From the NCBI GenBank assembly GCA_018267515.1, contig JAFDYJ010000058.1:1-35741 (forward strand): DNA of 35,741 nucleotides, in the 5' to 3' direction. This stretch comes from Bacteroidota bacterium. Its GTDB lineage: Bacteria; Bacteroidota; Bacteroidia; Chitinophagales; Chitinophagaceae. Positions 1 through 9,069 of the stretch are shown in pieces (position 1 is the first letter of the stretch; each line of letters opens with the position of its first letter). A program made the translations under genes and the position numbers. The notes under the pieces were generated by a model, which was given only the letters and a program-made list of their open reading frames with translations, did no database searches and was not told the DNA's origin.

Positions 1-40
1 GGGGGGGGGGGGGGGTAGAGGGGGGGGGGGGGGGGGGGGC
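1..40. other. Poly-G artefact at the contig end
   Basis: Positions 1-15 and 21-39 are uninterrupted G, separated only by TAGAG. Nothing else in the window resembles this, and the surface-protein gene that follows is moderately AT-rich. Such runs are typical of no-signal calls in two-colour sequencing that survive into contig ends. I read it as non-biological sequence joined to a real gene fragment. Confidence 0.85.
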
Positions 41-1882
41 AATACCGGTGCTACATTGGACACTGCCGCAGCCATTGCAAGCGGATTTACCTTAAGTCCT
101 GTTTTATTTTTATCACATTCAGGTCAGTCCGGAAATGCAGGGACCTATTTACAGGATGTTTGGACAAAAGGATGGACAGAAGTTACATTTGACTTATCAG
201 CTTACCGGGGCAGAACAGTGAGCCTGACCTTTGAAGCTTCTAATTGTGTGCCCGGTGCCCATTTTGCATATGCTTATGTTGCATTGAGAAATAGTTGTGC
301 CGGTCTTGAGATCAGTGGCAGTCCGGTAGCCTGTATTAATGGAACATTGGAATATTCGGTACCGGCATTGGCTAATGCGACTTACAATTGGACCGTCCCG
401 GCAGGATGGAATATTGTTTCGGGTGCCAATACCAATATTATCAAAGTTGATGTTGGAAATAACGGGGGCATGATTACAGTTCATGAAGTAAATAGTTGTG
501 CGGATCTGAGAGATACACTTAATGTTACAACTTCCCCACCTACTGTTGCAGGACAGGTCAATAGCAATAATACAGTCTGTTCCGGTATTAACAGTACTAC
601 TTTAACTTTGAATGGAGCGGTAGGTAATGTTATCAATTGGATTTCTTCCACTGATGGTGTGAACTGGACCTCTGTTTTAAATAATGACATTACTCATACT
701 GCTCAGGATCTGACCCTGACAACTCAGTTTGCGGCGATTGTTCAGAATGGGAGAACCTGCAAGGTTGATACCAGCACTACAGCTACTATAACCGTGGATC
801 CAAGAAGTGTAGGTGGAGTTATCTCTCCTGATAATATGAATTTCTGTGCCGGACAATCTACAAACAGTTTGCTTACATTGTCAGGAAACGTAGGTAACGT
901 AACGAACTGGCAGGTTTCAAATGATGCAATAAACTGGAATAATTTCTTACCGGCCAATACGAATTCGTTTTATAATGTCAATTCAATAAATACAACTACC
1001 TATTACAGATCTGTTGTGAAAAGCGGTGTATGCCCTGCAGACACCAGCGCCTTTGCTGCAATCCATTATTTCAATACTCCTTATCCGGTGGCTTCCATCA
1101 ATCCTTCAGATGTTTCAATATGCTGGGGAACTTCTACCGCAGTGAATGCCACCATAAATATCGGCACTAGTTATACCTGGTCAAATGCAAATACTTTACA
1201 AAACCAGGGTTCCGGAAACGTCAATACTGTCCCTTATAATATAAATGCAACGGCATCTCCGCCGGCAACTATGGATTATGTTTTGACTGTTACTAATGCA
1301 GGTTGTCCGAATCTGTTAGTGGATACGTTTCATGTAAATGTTTTACCAAGAATCATAGTATTTGCCGGTAATGATACTTCCATTGTAGTGGGACAATTAT
1401 TACAACTGAATGCAACCACTAATACCCCGACAGCAAATAATTTTAACTGGAGTCCGGGCACAGGCCTGAATTTCACTACTATTTCAAACCCGGTGGCCAG
1501 TCTTGGACCTGAATTAGGAGACTATATTACTTATGTGGTAAGAGCAACTGACAGTATAGGATGTTATGCAGAAGATAATATTAAAGTTACGATCTTTAAA
1601 ACAGGGCCTGATATTTTTGTTCCTTCCGCTTTTACTCCTAACGGAGATGGAAAAAATGATATAGTTAAACCTATTTGTGTTGGTATAGCCCAATTAAATT
1701 ATTTTAAAATTTTCAATCGTTGGGGGCAACTGGTTTTTAACAGCAGCCAGATTGGAAAAGGTTGGGATGGAAATATTGGTGGCACCCGGCAATCAACCGG
1801 CAATTTTGTCTATATGGCACAAGGGATTGATTATACCGGGAAAACGATTTTTAGAAAAGGAAATGTGGTATTAATAAGATAA
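41..1882 (+). CDS. Surface protein with Ig-like repeats and C-terminal T9SS type B sorting domain (5' truncated)
   Basis: This is the C-terminal part of a large secreted protein. The frame is open up to the G runs at position 40, so the true start is missing; the internal TTG at 56 is not a credible start. The first ~70 residues resemble the jelly-roll segment common in these proteins (a GHFAYAYV-like stretch). Several ~85-residue Ig-like/PKD-like modules follow, each opening with a Cys (for example VCSGINSTTLTL and FCAGQSTNSLLTL). The last ~85 residues are the gliding-motility-associated C-terminal domain, with AFTPNGDGKND, IFNRWGQLVF, GWDG and a terminal KGNVVLIR. In Bacteroidota this domain directs type IX secretion and surface attachment. 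The ligand or function is unknown; an adhesin role is inferred. It is convergent with pdxJ. Confidence 0.9.
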   Translation, partial: NTGATLDTAAAIASGFTLSPVLFLSHSGQSGNAGTYLQDVWTKGWTEVTFDLSAYRGRTVSLTFEASNCVPGAHFAYAYVALRNSCAGLEISGSPVACINGTLEYSVPALANATYNWTVPAGWNIVSGANTNIIKVDVGNNGGMITVHEVNSCADLRDTLNVTTSPPTVAGQVNSNNTVCSGINSTTLTLNGAVGNVINWISSTDGVNWTSVLNNDITHTAQDLTLTTQFAAIVQNGRTCKVDTSTTATITVDPRSVGGVISPDNMNFCAGQSTNSLLTLSGNVGNVTNWQVSNDAINWNNFLPANTNSFYNVNSINTTTYYRSVVKSGVCPADTSAFAAIHYFNTPYPVASINPSDVSICWGTSTAVNATINIGTSYTWSNANTLQNQGSGNVNTVPYNINATASPPATMDYVLTVTNAGCPNLLVDTFHVNVLPRIIVFAGNDTSIVVGQLLQLNATTNTPTANNFNWSPGTGLNFTTISNPVASLGPELGDYITYVVRATDSIGCYAEDNIKVTIFKTGPDIFVPSAFTPNGDGKNDIVKPICVGIAQLNYFKIFNRWGQLVFNSSQIGKGWDGNIGGTRQSTGNFVYMAQGIDYTGKTIFRKGNVVLIR

Positions 1883-1905
1883 TAATGCCGGAAATTTTAA
1901 AGAGT

Positions 1906-2625
1906 TCATCCCAGCTGTCTCTTATAAAGTTGTATTGTATTCTCCAATCCTAAATAAATAGCATCACAAACTAAAGCATGACCGATGCTCACTTCATCCA
2001 GCCAGGGAATATTTTGTTTGAAAAATTTCAGGTTGTGAAGATCCAGGTCATGGCCGGCATTTAATCCCAGTCCCAACTCTCTTCCTTTTTTTGCCGCTTC
2101 AATATATGGTTGGACTCCTGACTGTTTATTTCCGGTGAGGAACTGCTTTGCATAACTTTCAGTATAGAGTTCAATTCGGTCTGTACCGGTAGCCGCAGCG
2201 CCTTCCACCATTTCAATCAATGGATCAACAAAAATGGAAACACGGATTCCGGCTTTTTTGAACACGGAAATAATATCAATTAAATAGTTTTTGTTTTTTA
2301 TGGTATCCCATCCATGATCTGAGGTGAGTTGTCCTGATGCATCGGGTACTAATGTTACCTGCTCCGGCTTTATTTCAAGAACGAGATCTACAAATTTTTG
2401 TTCAGTACAATTTCCTTCAATATTAAATTCTGTAGTAATGATTTTTTTTATTTCACGGACATCATTGTAGCGGATATGCCGTTCGTCCGGTCGGGGATGA
2501 ACGGTGACTCCATCAGCACCAAAGCGTTGAACGTCTATAGCTGCTTTAACCACATCGGGATTATTACCTCCTCTTGAATTTCGGAGCGTAGCAAATTTGT
2601 TGATGTTTACTGAGAGTTTGGTCAT
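1906..2625 (-). CDS. pdxJ: Pyridoxine 5'-phosphate synthase
   Basis: PdxJ condenses 1-deoxy-D-xylulose 5-phosphate with 3-amino-2-oxopropyl phosphate to give pyridoxine 5'-phosphate, the last ring-forming step of the DXP-dependent vitamin B6 pathway in the cytosol. The 239-residue product matches the usual family length of about 240. It begins with the family signature LSVNINKFATLRN and keeps the active-site histidine segment (H43 and H50 in GVTVHPRPDERHIR) and the late GLNAGHDL motif with its conserved His. It stands alone on the minus strand, 23 bp from the convergent surface-protein gene. No pdxA or other B6 gene lies nearby. Function is assigned with high certainty. Confidence 0.95.
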   Translation of the reverse strand: MTKLSVNINKFATLRNSRGGNNPDVVKAAIDVQRFGADGVTVHPRPDERHIRYNDVREIKKIITTEFNIEGNCTEQKFVDLVLEIKPEQVTLVPDASGQLTSDHGWDTIKNKNYLIDIISVFKKAGIRVSIFVDPLIEMVEGAAATGTDRIELYTESYAKQFLTGNKQSGVQPYIEAAKKGRELGLGLNAGHDLDLHNLKFFKQNIPWLDEVSIGHALVCDAIYLGLENTIQLYKRQLG

Positions 2626-2663
2626 TTTTTATGATGTATGATGATTTAAAATGGGATGCGAAG

Positions 2664-3026
2664 TTAAAAAGATTTCCAGTTGTCATACAACTTAAAAATT
2701 TTAACTCCAACTTCTTCTGATTTTTGAATCAGAATATCATAAGCTTCTGTATTGATATAGGTGCAATCTTTTGTGAACTTTAGCCAAACTTTCGTTTCTT
2801 CTAATGAACCCATAGCATAGACAAGGTGTTTTTTAAACTCATTTTCATAAACCCTCCTTCCCCAACCTTCAGCTATATTAACCGTAATGGATCTTGAGGA
2901 TCTGGTTATCTGATCTGTCAAAGAATATTTTTCTTCTTTGGAAAAACTTCTGATCATCAAAAAAATATCCATTGCTAATTTATAAGACAACTGAAATACT
3001 TCCAGATCAGAAGCTTTTTTGATCAT
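2664..3026 (-). CDS. Four-helix bundle protein (23S rRNA intervening-sequence family)
   Basis: A 120-residue, mostly helical protein of the family first found encoded in intervening sequences of some 23S rRNA genes and now common as free-standing genes in Bacteroidota. The family pattern is clear: an N-terminal VFQLSYKLAMDIF helix, the LTDQITRSSRSITVNIAEG core, then an ETKVWL helix. Known members form pentamers, but the molecular role is not established. The gene lies between pdxJ and the alpha-galactosidase on the same strand and is not next to rRNA here. Short TTCATATTTCC-like tracts lie just downstream, as often seen around these genes. Confidence 0.85.
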   Translation of the reverse strand: MIKKASDLEVFQLSYKLAMDIFLMIRSFSKEEKYSLTDQITRSSRSITVNIAEGWGRRVYENEFKKHLVYAMGSLEETKVWLKFTKDCTYINTEAYDILIQKSEEVGVKIFKLYDNWKSF

Positions 3027-3044
3027 AGTAAGGGAATTTAAATT

Positions 3045-3090
3045 ACTATTTCATATTTCCTACTTCCTACTTCATATATCATGCTTCTTT
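3045..3090. repeat. Low-complexity TTCATATTTC/CTACTTC tract
   Basis: The spacer between the four-helix bundle gene and the alpha-galactosidase gene holds tandem-like pyrimidine-rich words (TTCATATTTCC, TACTTCCTACTTC, ATATATCATGCTTC). It looks like the short degenerate intergenic repeats scattered in Bacteroidota genomes. No coding potential was seen. Confidence 0.45.
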
Positions 3091-3094
3091 TCTC

Positions 3095-5314
3095 TTACTT
3101 CTGCACCTGAATCAAGGTTACTCCATGCGGCGGGACTCTTGTTGTGAATGAAAATCCAAATGGACCTAAATCTTTTTGCCTCCATAAATCTCTTACTTCA
3201 CTTCTTGAATCTATACCAAGTTCAGCAGAACTCACAGAGATATTTTGATAGCTTTCGCCGAGGTTAAAAATACCAATAGCATAGCTGCCATCTTCCATTA
3301 CTTTCATCCAAACCTGGTAATTATCTTTTTTTATGATTTGCTTTGCCTGGTTGCCCAGTGGATCCTGATCCACTGCTAACACTTCATCATTCGTCAAAAG
3401 ATTCAATGTGAAGTCATCCAGTTTGCTGATATCGCAACCAATTAAAAGAGGTGCGGATAATAAACACCATAGGCTGATATGTGTATATTGTTCATCCGGT
3501 GTTAATCTTGTCGGATGCAGGTTTTCTCCCCAGCCCACCATTCCTACAATCAGCATATCGGGATCATTCCACCTGCCGGGTTTTGCATATTTATACTGTG
3601 TGGTTTGACTGAACCCTATGGACGAAAGGCTGTTCCATGTATCAATAATATCACCGGTAGTTCTCCAACTGTTGCCATCCACTTTATCTCCCCAACTCCA
3701 AACATTTTTCATTCCATACTGACATAGGCTGTAAAGAATATCTCTTTTTTGTGAACGCAATGCTGACTGCATCACTTTATAGGGCTTTATATATGCAGCA
3801 AGCGAGGTATCGCCTTTTGCAATATCACCATAACTGCACCAATCATATTTCAGATAATCAATTCCCCAGTTGGCATAGGTAGCGGCATCTTGCTTTTCAT
3901 GCTGCCATGATCCGAGATAGCCGCCACAGGTTTTGGGGCCGGGTGAAGAATAAATTCCGAATTTCAATCCATGGTCATGCAGCCAGTTCCCCAATACCTT
4001 CATATCAGGAAATTTACTGTTCGTCACTATTTCTCCCTTTGCATTTCTCTTTTCTGCTTCCCAGCCATCGTCAATATTCATATATGACCAACCGTGATCA
4101 ATCAATCCTTTATTTATTAATGCCTGGGCAGAGCTGATTACTTTTTCTTCACTAACACTCAATCCCCAGCAGTTCCAGCTATTCCAGCCCATGGGTGGAG
4201 TCAGTGATAACAGATTTCCGCATTTGACAGTAAATTCTTCAGATGATTCACCTAAACTATTTTTTACAATAAAATTCATTTTATATGTTCCTGCTTTTAT
4301 CAATTTGCCGGTAATGATTCCTGTGACACTGTCTATTTTCAAACCCGGAGGTAAATTCCGAACCGAATAGGATAAAGGTTTTTTACCGGTAGCCGGAATT
4401 TTAAATAGGAACGGAGAGCCCGGCCTGACACCAAATATCTTTGCGCCATTGATTCGGGGAGTTTCGGGTGGGAGAGGTGTTAATATATAATTTGTGACTT
4501 TATGAATACTCAACGATTTTTTGGTATTTCCCTCAACAAATTTTGCTTCAATATCAAATCTCTTGTCTTTTGGTACTTCAAGGTCAGCTACTATGTTTTT
4601 ATCAAACGTCACCGTCAGTTCCCGGTCTTCAGATTTGATAAGTTTACCGCTTTCAGAGTCAGTTATCCGAAGTTGTAATGTACCGGGAATATTTTGAGAA
4701 ATTGTGCTGGTCAAAACACAGGGGATAATTAATTTATTATCATTGCCCGGCTTACTATCCCTGAAGCTGAGCCGGATTCCATCTATCAGATCTATCATGT
4801 TGATAAAAGGTACACTGCCAAACATTCCACCCAGTCCACCGCCATCATAAACTTTTATGGTAATGATATTTTCGGCATCCCAGTTAATGACCGGATCATT
4901 CGTGCTGAGATGATAAACTCTTGGTTCATCCCATTTAGAAATATAGCCGGAAGGATCATCCGGAAATGATCCGTCTTTTCCAATTCTTTTTCCATTCAGG
5001 TACACTTCATCGGCGTCATCAATTTTGGCAAGGTTGATGCGTAAAGAATCTTTCCATGCCGAAGAATTCTTTAGTGAAGAAGGTATGATGACATGAAACC
5101 GATACCAGGCATAGCCGTCATAATTTTGAAATCCCTGTTGATCCCAGTTTTCACTGGTTTTGATTTTTATCCATTGGCTGTCATTAAAGCCCGGCTGACT
5201 ATAACTTTTATTGTCACCCGTTTTAAAACGGGCTTCTGTCATTTTGATTTCCTGTTGTGCCCGCAGATAGAAGCTGCAAAGGACACAAAATGATAGGTAA
5301 TAATATTTTTTCAT
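3095..5314 (-). CDS. Secreted GH27 alpha-galactosidase with N-terminal sugar-binding and Ig-like modules
   Basis: Predicted to hydrolyse terminal alpha-galactosides (melibiose/raffinose-type or galactomannan side chains) outside the cytoplasm. A signal peptide covers about residues 1-20. Residues ~25-175 form a beta-sandwich like the sugar-binding domain of GH2 enzymes (FNDSQW, GYAWYRF, VYLNGKRIG). A He_PIG-type Ig module lies at ~285-365 (LSYSVRNLPPGLKID). The GH27 barrel starts at ~371 with LTPPMGWNSWN. The predicted nucleophile is D491 in KYDWCSYGD and the acid/base is D555 in WRTTGDIIDTW; MNIDDGWE (from ~412) and RWNDPDML are also intact. A beta-sheet C-terminal domain ends the protein. 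At 739 residues it is much longer than minimal GH27 enzymes (~400) because of the N-terminal modules. No SusC/SusD pair or regulator is adjacent, so it is not in an obvious polysaccharide-utilisation locus. Confidence 0.92.
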   Translation of the reverse strand: MKKYYYLSFCVLCSFYLRAQQEIKMTEARFKTGDNKSYSQPGFNDSQWIKIKTSENWDQQGFQNYDGYAWYRFHVIIPSSLKNSSAWKDSLRINLAKIDDADEVYLNGKRIGKDGSFPDDPSGYISKWDEPRVYHLSTNDPVINWDAENIITIKVYDGGGLGGMFGSVPFINMIDLIDGIRLSFRDSKPGNDNKLIIPCVLTSTISQNIPGTLQLRITDSESGKLIKSEDRELTVTFDKNIVADLEVPKDKRFDIEAKFVEGNTKKSLSIHKVTNYILTPLPPETPRINGAKIFGVRPGSPFLFKIPATGKKPLSYSVRNLPPGLKIDSVTGIITGKLIKAGTYKMNFIVKNSLGESSEEFTVKCGNLLSLTPPMGWNSWNCWGLSVSEEKVISSAQALINKGLIDHGWSYMNIDDGWEAEKRNAKGEIVTNSKFPDMKVLGNWLHDHGLKFGIYSSPGPKTCGGYLGSWQHEKQDAATYANWGIDYLKYDWCSYGDIAKGDTSLAAYIKPYKVMQSALRSQKRDILYSLCQYGMKNVWSWGDKVDGNSWRTTGDIIDTWNSLSSIGFSQTTQYKYAKPGRWNDPDMLIVGMVGWGENLHPTRLTPDEQYTHISLWCLLSAPLLIGCDISKLDDFTLNLLTNDEVLAVDQDPLGNQAKQIIKKDNYQVWMKVMEDGSYAIGIFNLGESYQNISVSSAELGIDSRSEVRDLWRQKDLGPFGFSFTTRVPPHGVTLIQVQK

Positions 5315-5434
5315 GCAAATCCCGGATGGTTTTAAATTTCAGGTTGTTGACCTCAATTACAGGATACGTTAAAATTTCACTCGCTGCCCTGATTAAAAGT
5401 TATTTAATTATTTTTACCTGAACAATTTTTTTCT

Positions 5435-5989
5435 ATGCAACAAAAAATTCTGAGCAATTTACTACTGTTCTTGCTTGTACCGGTCTTACTGATAGCACAG
5501 TCCACACCTCCATCAGCTGAAGTCATTATGAAAGAAGCCTATCAGAAGGCGGATAAAGAGCATAAAAATGTTTTTGTGATTTTCCATGCCTCCTGGTGCG
5601 GATGGTGCCATCGTATGGACAGCAGCATGAACGATGCCTCCTGTAAGCAATATTTTGATAATAATTATGTGATCCGTCATATGACGGTTGATGAATCAAA
5701 AGATAAAAAGAATCTTGAAAACCCGGGAGCCAATGAATTCCGGAAACAGTATGGTGGCGACGGGCTCGGAATTCCTTATTGGCTTGTATTTGATCCAAAG
5801 GGAAAGATATTAGCCGATTCCCGGTTCAGAACCGATGGAAATGTAAACAGTACGCCGGGAGATAATTCCGGTTGCCCGGCTACGGAAAAAGAAGTGGCTT
5901 ATTTTATTCAGGTATTGAAACAGACTTCCCGATTATCACCGGATGAAGAGGCGGCAGTTACAAAACGGTTTCGTCAAAATGAGAATTAA
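5435..5989 (+). CDS. Secreted thioredoxin-fold protein (thioredoxin_7 type)
   Basis: A 184-residue protein with an N-terminal signal peptide (hydrophobic to ~residue 21, ending LLIAQS) followed by a thioredoxin fold. The redox motif is C55-G-W-C58 in FHASWCGWCHRMD, and the cis-proline segment GIPYWLVFD is present. The fold is the periplasmic DUF255/thioredoxin_7 type rather than classical TrxA. It probably acts as a periplasmic thiol oxidoreductase; its partner is not apparent. It is first in a plus-strand run with the small secreted protein at 6032 and the gamma-glutamyltransferase-like gene at 6651, though the spacing does not prove an operon. Confidence 0.88.
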   Translation: MQQKILSNLLLFLLVPVLLIAQSTPPSAEVIMKEAYQKADKEHKNVFVIFHASWCGWCHRMDSSMNDASCKQYFDNNYVIRHMTVDESKDKKNLENPGANEFRKQYGGDGLGIPYWLVFDPKGKILADSRFRTDGNVNSTPGDNSGCPATEKEVAYFIQVLKQTSRLSPDEEAAVTKRFRQNEN

Positions 5990-6031
5990 TCCCTGTTTGA
6001 ATTTTTCTTTGTGTCTTCAATAATCAGTTAG

Positions 6032-6526
6032 ATGAAGTTCATCTTAGTCAGTTTAATTTTATTTTCTCTTCCTGCTTACCCTCAGGATTGTGCACTTTTA
6101 AAGGAGAAGGACCTTGTCACTAATGAGCCGAAAATTTCTACAGGATTTTTCAATCTGCAGGTGGCTACTTTATCCATTGATGCAGACAGTAAGAATATTG
6201 ATTTCTTTTTTACGGTGGATAACAGCGGCAAATGCTTTGACTATGCTTCTACTGTTGTCATAAATTTTGAAGGCGGAAAATTAAAGTTTACACTGCGAAA
6301 CAGCGGCACTGTCAATTGCGAAGGATATTTTCATTTTACATTCCGAAATGGCCCTTCCACTCCTTCGCAGTTATTGAATCTCTCCGAAAAGAAAGTTGTG
6401 TCTTTTAAATTTATTGGAACGAATAAAGCAGAAACTTCGTTCATGCTGGCACCGCAACAACAGCAACTGCTGATGGATATGACTGCTTGTATTATTAAAG
6501 AAGCAAAATCACTGCTCCCCAACTAA
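6032..6526 (+). CDS. Small secreted protein of unknown function
   Basis: I do not recognise a family. The 164-residue product has a short signal peptide (LVSLILFSLPAYPQ) and an otherwise soluble, probably beta-rich body with three cysteines after the signal (in QDCALLK, GKCFDY and VNCEGYF) and one near the end (TACIIKE). It lies 42 bp after the thioredoxin-like gene, in the same direction. A cysteine-containing export next to an exported thiol oxidoreductase could be meaningful, but this rests on position only. Confidence 0.7.
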   Translation: MKFILVSLILFSLPAYPQDCALLKEKDLVTNEPKISTGFFNLQVATLSIDADSKNIDFFFTVDNSGKCFDYASTVVINFEGGKLKFTLRNSGTVNCEGYFHFTFRNGPSTPSQLLNLSEKKVVSFKFIGTNKAETSFMLAPQQQQLLMDMTACIIKEAKSLLPN

Positions 6527-6650
6527 GGTGTTTTATTCTGAATGAGCTCTTGTTTATTCACAATTTTTTTTTCAGGGTATTCTTTTGATTTTTAGTTAAT
6601 CATTATTTTTCCTCAGGTTTCAGCTAATTTTATCTGGTAAACAAAATAAT

Positions 6651-8492
6651 ATGAGAACTCCGTTTTTAATTTTGCTTGCAGTGATTTTGAATTTTTCACT
6701 CTATTCACAATCAACTCAGAAGCCGCCGTTGCATGGAAAGAACTGGATGGCTATTACCGGAAAGCCCTTGTCTGCAGAAGCCGGTGCTATGATTTTTCAG
6801 AAAGGTGGTAATGCAATTGATGCAGCCTGTGCCATGCTGGCTGCGGGCTGCACCATGTGGGATGTTTTGAGCTGGGGAGGTGAAACACAGGCGCTGATCT
6901 ACAATCCAAAGACCGGAAAAGTAATAGCTATTAATGCACTGGGTATTGCACCGACAGGAGCTACTTCAGCTTTTTATAAAAGTAAGGGTTATGATTTTCC
7001 ACCTGAATATGGGCCCCTGGCAGCGGTCACACCAGGAACACCCGGTGGACTTTGTGTGATGTTAGCTGAATATGGTACCATGAGTTTGAAAGAAGTGTTG
7101 GAACCTGCCCTGCAAATGGCCGAAGGTTATCCCATAGAAGAGCAGACTGCAGCAAGTATTGAAAAAAATAAAAAGCTAATAAAAGACTGGCCCTACTCAA
7201 AAAAAGTTTTTTTACCTCATGCCGGAAATGAAAGAGAAGCGCCTGAAGCAGGAGAAATTTTTGTACAAAAAGATTTGCTGAATACAATTCAGAAAATGGT
7301 GGAAGCAGAACAGGATGCTTTGAAGAAAGGAAAAAACAGAAAAGATGCCATCTATGCTGCTTATGATCGTTTTTACAAGGGAGATATTGCACAGGAATTT
7401 GTAAGAGGCTGCCGGGAACAGGGAGGATTAATCACCAAAGAGGATATGGCAAAATGGAAAGTGATGATTGAAGAACCGCTGAAGACAAACTATAAAGGAA
7501 TTGATGTTTATAAATTACAACAATGGTCTCAGGGGCCCATGATGCTGCAGGCATTGAATATACTTGAGAATTTCGATTTGAAGAGTATGGGTTATAATTC
7601 ATCCCGGTATATTAACACTATTAGCCAGGCAATGCAATTAGCTTTTGCCGACAGGGATTTTTATTATGGCGATCCATATTTTTCAAAAGATCAGCCAATG
7701 AAAGGATTACTTTCAAAAGAATATGCAAAAGAAAGAGCGAAGCTCATTGATCCTAAAAAAAATAATCCCAATCCGGGACCCGGCGATCCTTATCCTTTTG
7801 AAGGAAAGAAAAATCCATTTGATAAGTATTTTAAAGAAAGAGGATATCCTGTAAGCGTTTCACCTGTTGATGAAAATTATATGGAAAGATTACTCCGGGG
7901 AACGACTTCTATTGAAGCTGCTGATAAAGAGGGATGGGTAGTATCTGTTACTCCCAGTGGCGGATGGATACCGGCTTGTATTGCCGGGCATACCGGTATT
8001 GGTATGAGCCAGCGATTACAAAGTTTTGTATTGGATTCATCTTACAATCCTTTTAATGTGGTAGAGCCCGGAAAGCGACCAAGAGTTACACTGACACCAT
8101 CGTTGGCAATGAAAGACGACAAACCCTTTCTGTCATTTGCAGTTCAGGGTGGTGATACGCAGGATCAAAACCTGTTGCAATGTTTCCTGAATATGGTTGA
8201 ATTTGGGATGACGGTGCAGGAAGCAACCGAAGCTGCTAACATAAACACAGATCAGCTTTGGCTCTCGTTAGGCGGAACCAAATCAGATGATCGTAAACCT
8301 AAGCCGGGCTCCCTGTTAATAAATAGCAATACGCCGGATTGGATAAAAAAGGAATTAACTCAAATGGGATATAAATTAAAATTTGAGCAAAGGACTTCCG
8401 GTCCGATCAATGCAATATATTTTGATTGGAAACATGGGACACTCTGGGGCGGATCCAGCAATCATGGCGAAGATTATGGAATCGGATGGTAA
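6651..8492 (+). CDS. Gamma-glutamyltransferase-family Ntn hydrolase, divergent (YwrD/acylase-like)
   Basis: A 613-residue exported protein (signal peptide ~1-20) of the self-cleaving GGT family. The overall pattern is kept: an N-terminal GNAIDAACAM segment, the predicted autocleavage site before T418 in RGTTSIEAADKEG, and a GG oxyanion segment in VQGGDTQDQN. Several residues that define true glutathione-using GGTs differ. The donor-binding Arg-Glu of the D-x-RE-x-AP motif is replaced (INALGIAPTGA), the TTH of the nucleophile site is TTS, and the Ser-Ser pair is LT (RVTLTPSLAMK). The GGDxQ pattern is closer to YwrD- or cephalosporin-acylase-like members. It is probably a periplasmic amide hydrolase; the substrate is not predictable and need not be glutathione. 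Confidence 0.85.
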   Translation: MRTPFLILLAVILNFSLYSQSTQKPPLHGKNWMAITGKPLSAEAGAMIFQKGGNAIDAACAMLAAGCTMWDVLSWGGETQALIYNPKTGKVIAINALGIAPTGATSAFYKSKGYDFPPEYGPLAAVTPGTPGGLCVMLAEYGTMSLKEVLEPALQMAEGYPIEEQTAASIEKNKKLIKDWPYSKKVFLPHAGNEREAPEAGEIFVQKDLLNTIQKMVEAEQDALKKGKNRKDAIYAAYDRFYKGDIAQEFVRGCREQGGLITKEDMAKWKVMIEEPLKTNYKGIDVYKLQQWSQGPMMLQALNILENFDLKSMGYNSSRYINTISQAMQLAFADRDFYYGDPYFSKDQPMKGLLSKEYAKERAKLIDPKKNNPNPGPGDPYPFEGKKNPFDKYFKERGYPVSVSPVDENYMERLLRGTTSIEAADKEGWVVSVTPSGGWIPACIAGHTGIGMSQRLQSFVLDSSYNPFNVVEPGKRPRVTLTPSLAMKDDKPFLSFAVQGGDTQDQNLLQCFLNMVEFGMTVQEATEAANINTDQLWLSLGGTKSDDRKPKPGSLLINSNTPDWIKKELTQMGYKLKFEQRTSGPINAIYFDWKHGTLWGGSSNHGEDYGIGW

Positions 8493-8502
8493 AATCTTTT
8501 CC

Positions 8503-8540
8503 AAAAAAAATGTCAGCCTTAACAGTAGTTCAGGCTGACA
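8503..8540 (-). terminator. Rho-independent terminator for the 8557 gene
   Basis: A perfect 9-bp stem, TGTCAGCCT (8511-8519) with AGGCTGACA (8532-8540), encloses a 12-nt loop. On the minus strand it is followed by eight U (A run at 8503-8510). This fits termination of the small secreted protein gene at 8557-9069. The same hairpin may also slow transcription from the convergent plus-strand gene. Confidence 0.8.
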
Positions 8541-8556
8541 AGCAAAAAAATTTTGT

Positions 8557-9069
8557 TTACTGCTTTTCGTAAACAGCCTTTGTGGTCATCTCTCCCTGTT
8601 GTGTAGTCCTGGTAGAGGTAAGTGTCAGTGTTTTTCCACCATCACTTAAAGACCAGGTTTCCGTAGAGGCGAACGTCATGGTCTCACCATTTCTGTCCAT
8701 TGTTGTGTTGGAAGTGATAGTAAAACTTTGCTCATCCGCTGCCCATTTCAACGTAGATTTTTTAACTGAATTACCGAATCCTTTTCCCTCAACTTCTTTA
8801 CCGTCGAATGTCAGCGTTTCAGTAGTGGTGACATCATCACCACCCTGGAAAGAAGCGGAAGTCTTGGAAATAACAATGGCATCTGCTTTTTGATCAACTT
8901 TCAGGGCCTTAGTTGCAAATCGTGCACCTCGTTGTCCAAATTCACTTTTTCCTTCATTCAATTTCCAGTCGCCGGAAAAATTTGCTTTATCAGCTATGAA
9001 TGTAAATGATAAAAGTAGAGCGGGAACAACAAGGAGTGAAATTAATTTTTTGGAGAATGAAATACTCAT
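8557..9069 (-). CDS. Small secreted beta-rich protein of unknown function
   Basis: A 170-residue protein with a signal peptide (~1-27, LLVVPALLLSFTFIADKA). The mature part starts NFSGDWKLNEGKSEFG and alternates short strands with many Thr and Ser, suggesting a small antiparallel beta-barrel or lipocalin-like fold. I know similar sequences only as conserved hypothetical exports in Bacteroidota. It has its own terminator at 8503-8540. A ligand-binding or envelope role would be a guess. Confidence 0.7.
   Translation of the reverse strand: MSISFSKKLISLLVVPALLLSFTFIADKANFSGDWKLNEGKSEFGQRGARFATKALKVDQKADAIVISKTSASFQGGDDVTTTETLTFDGKEVEGKGFGNSVKKSTLKWAADEQSFTITSNTTMDRNGETMTFASTETWSLSDGGKTLTLTSTRTTQQGEMTTKAVYEKQ

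Noticed and set aside
2664..3026. Possible remnant of an rRNA intervening sequence around the four-helix bundle gene
   Set aside because: No 23S rRNA sequence flanks it; free-standing copies of this family are common.
7027..7392. 121-codon minus-strand open frame inside the GGT-like gene
   Set aside because: Lies wholly antisense in a well-supported gene, with no recognisable protein pattern.
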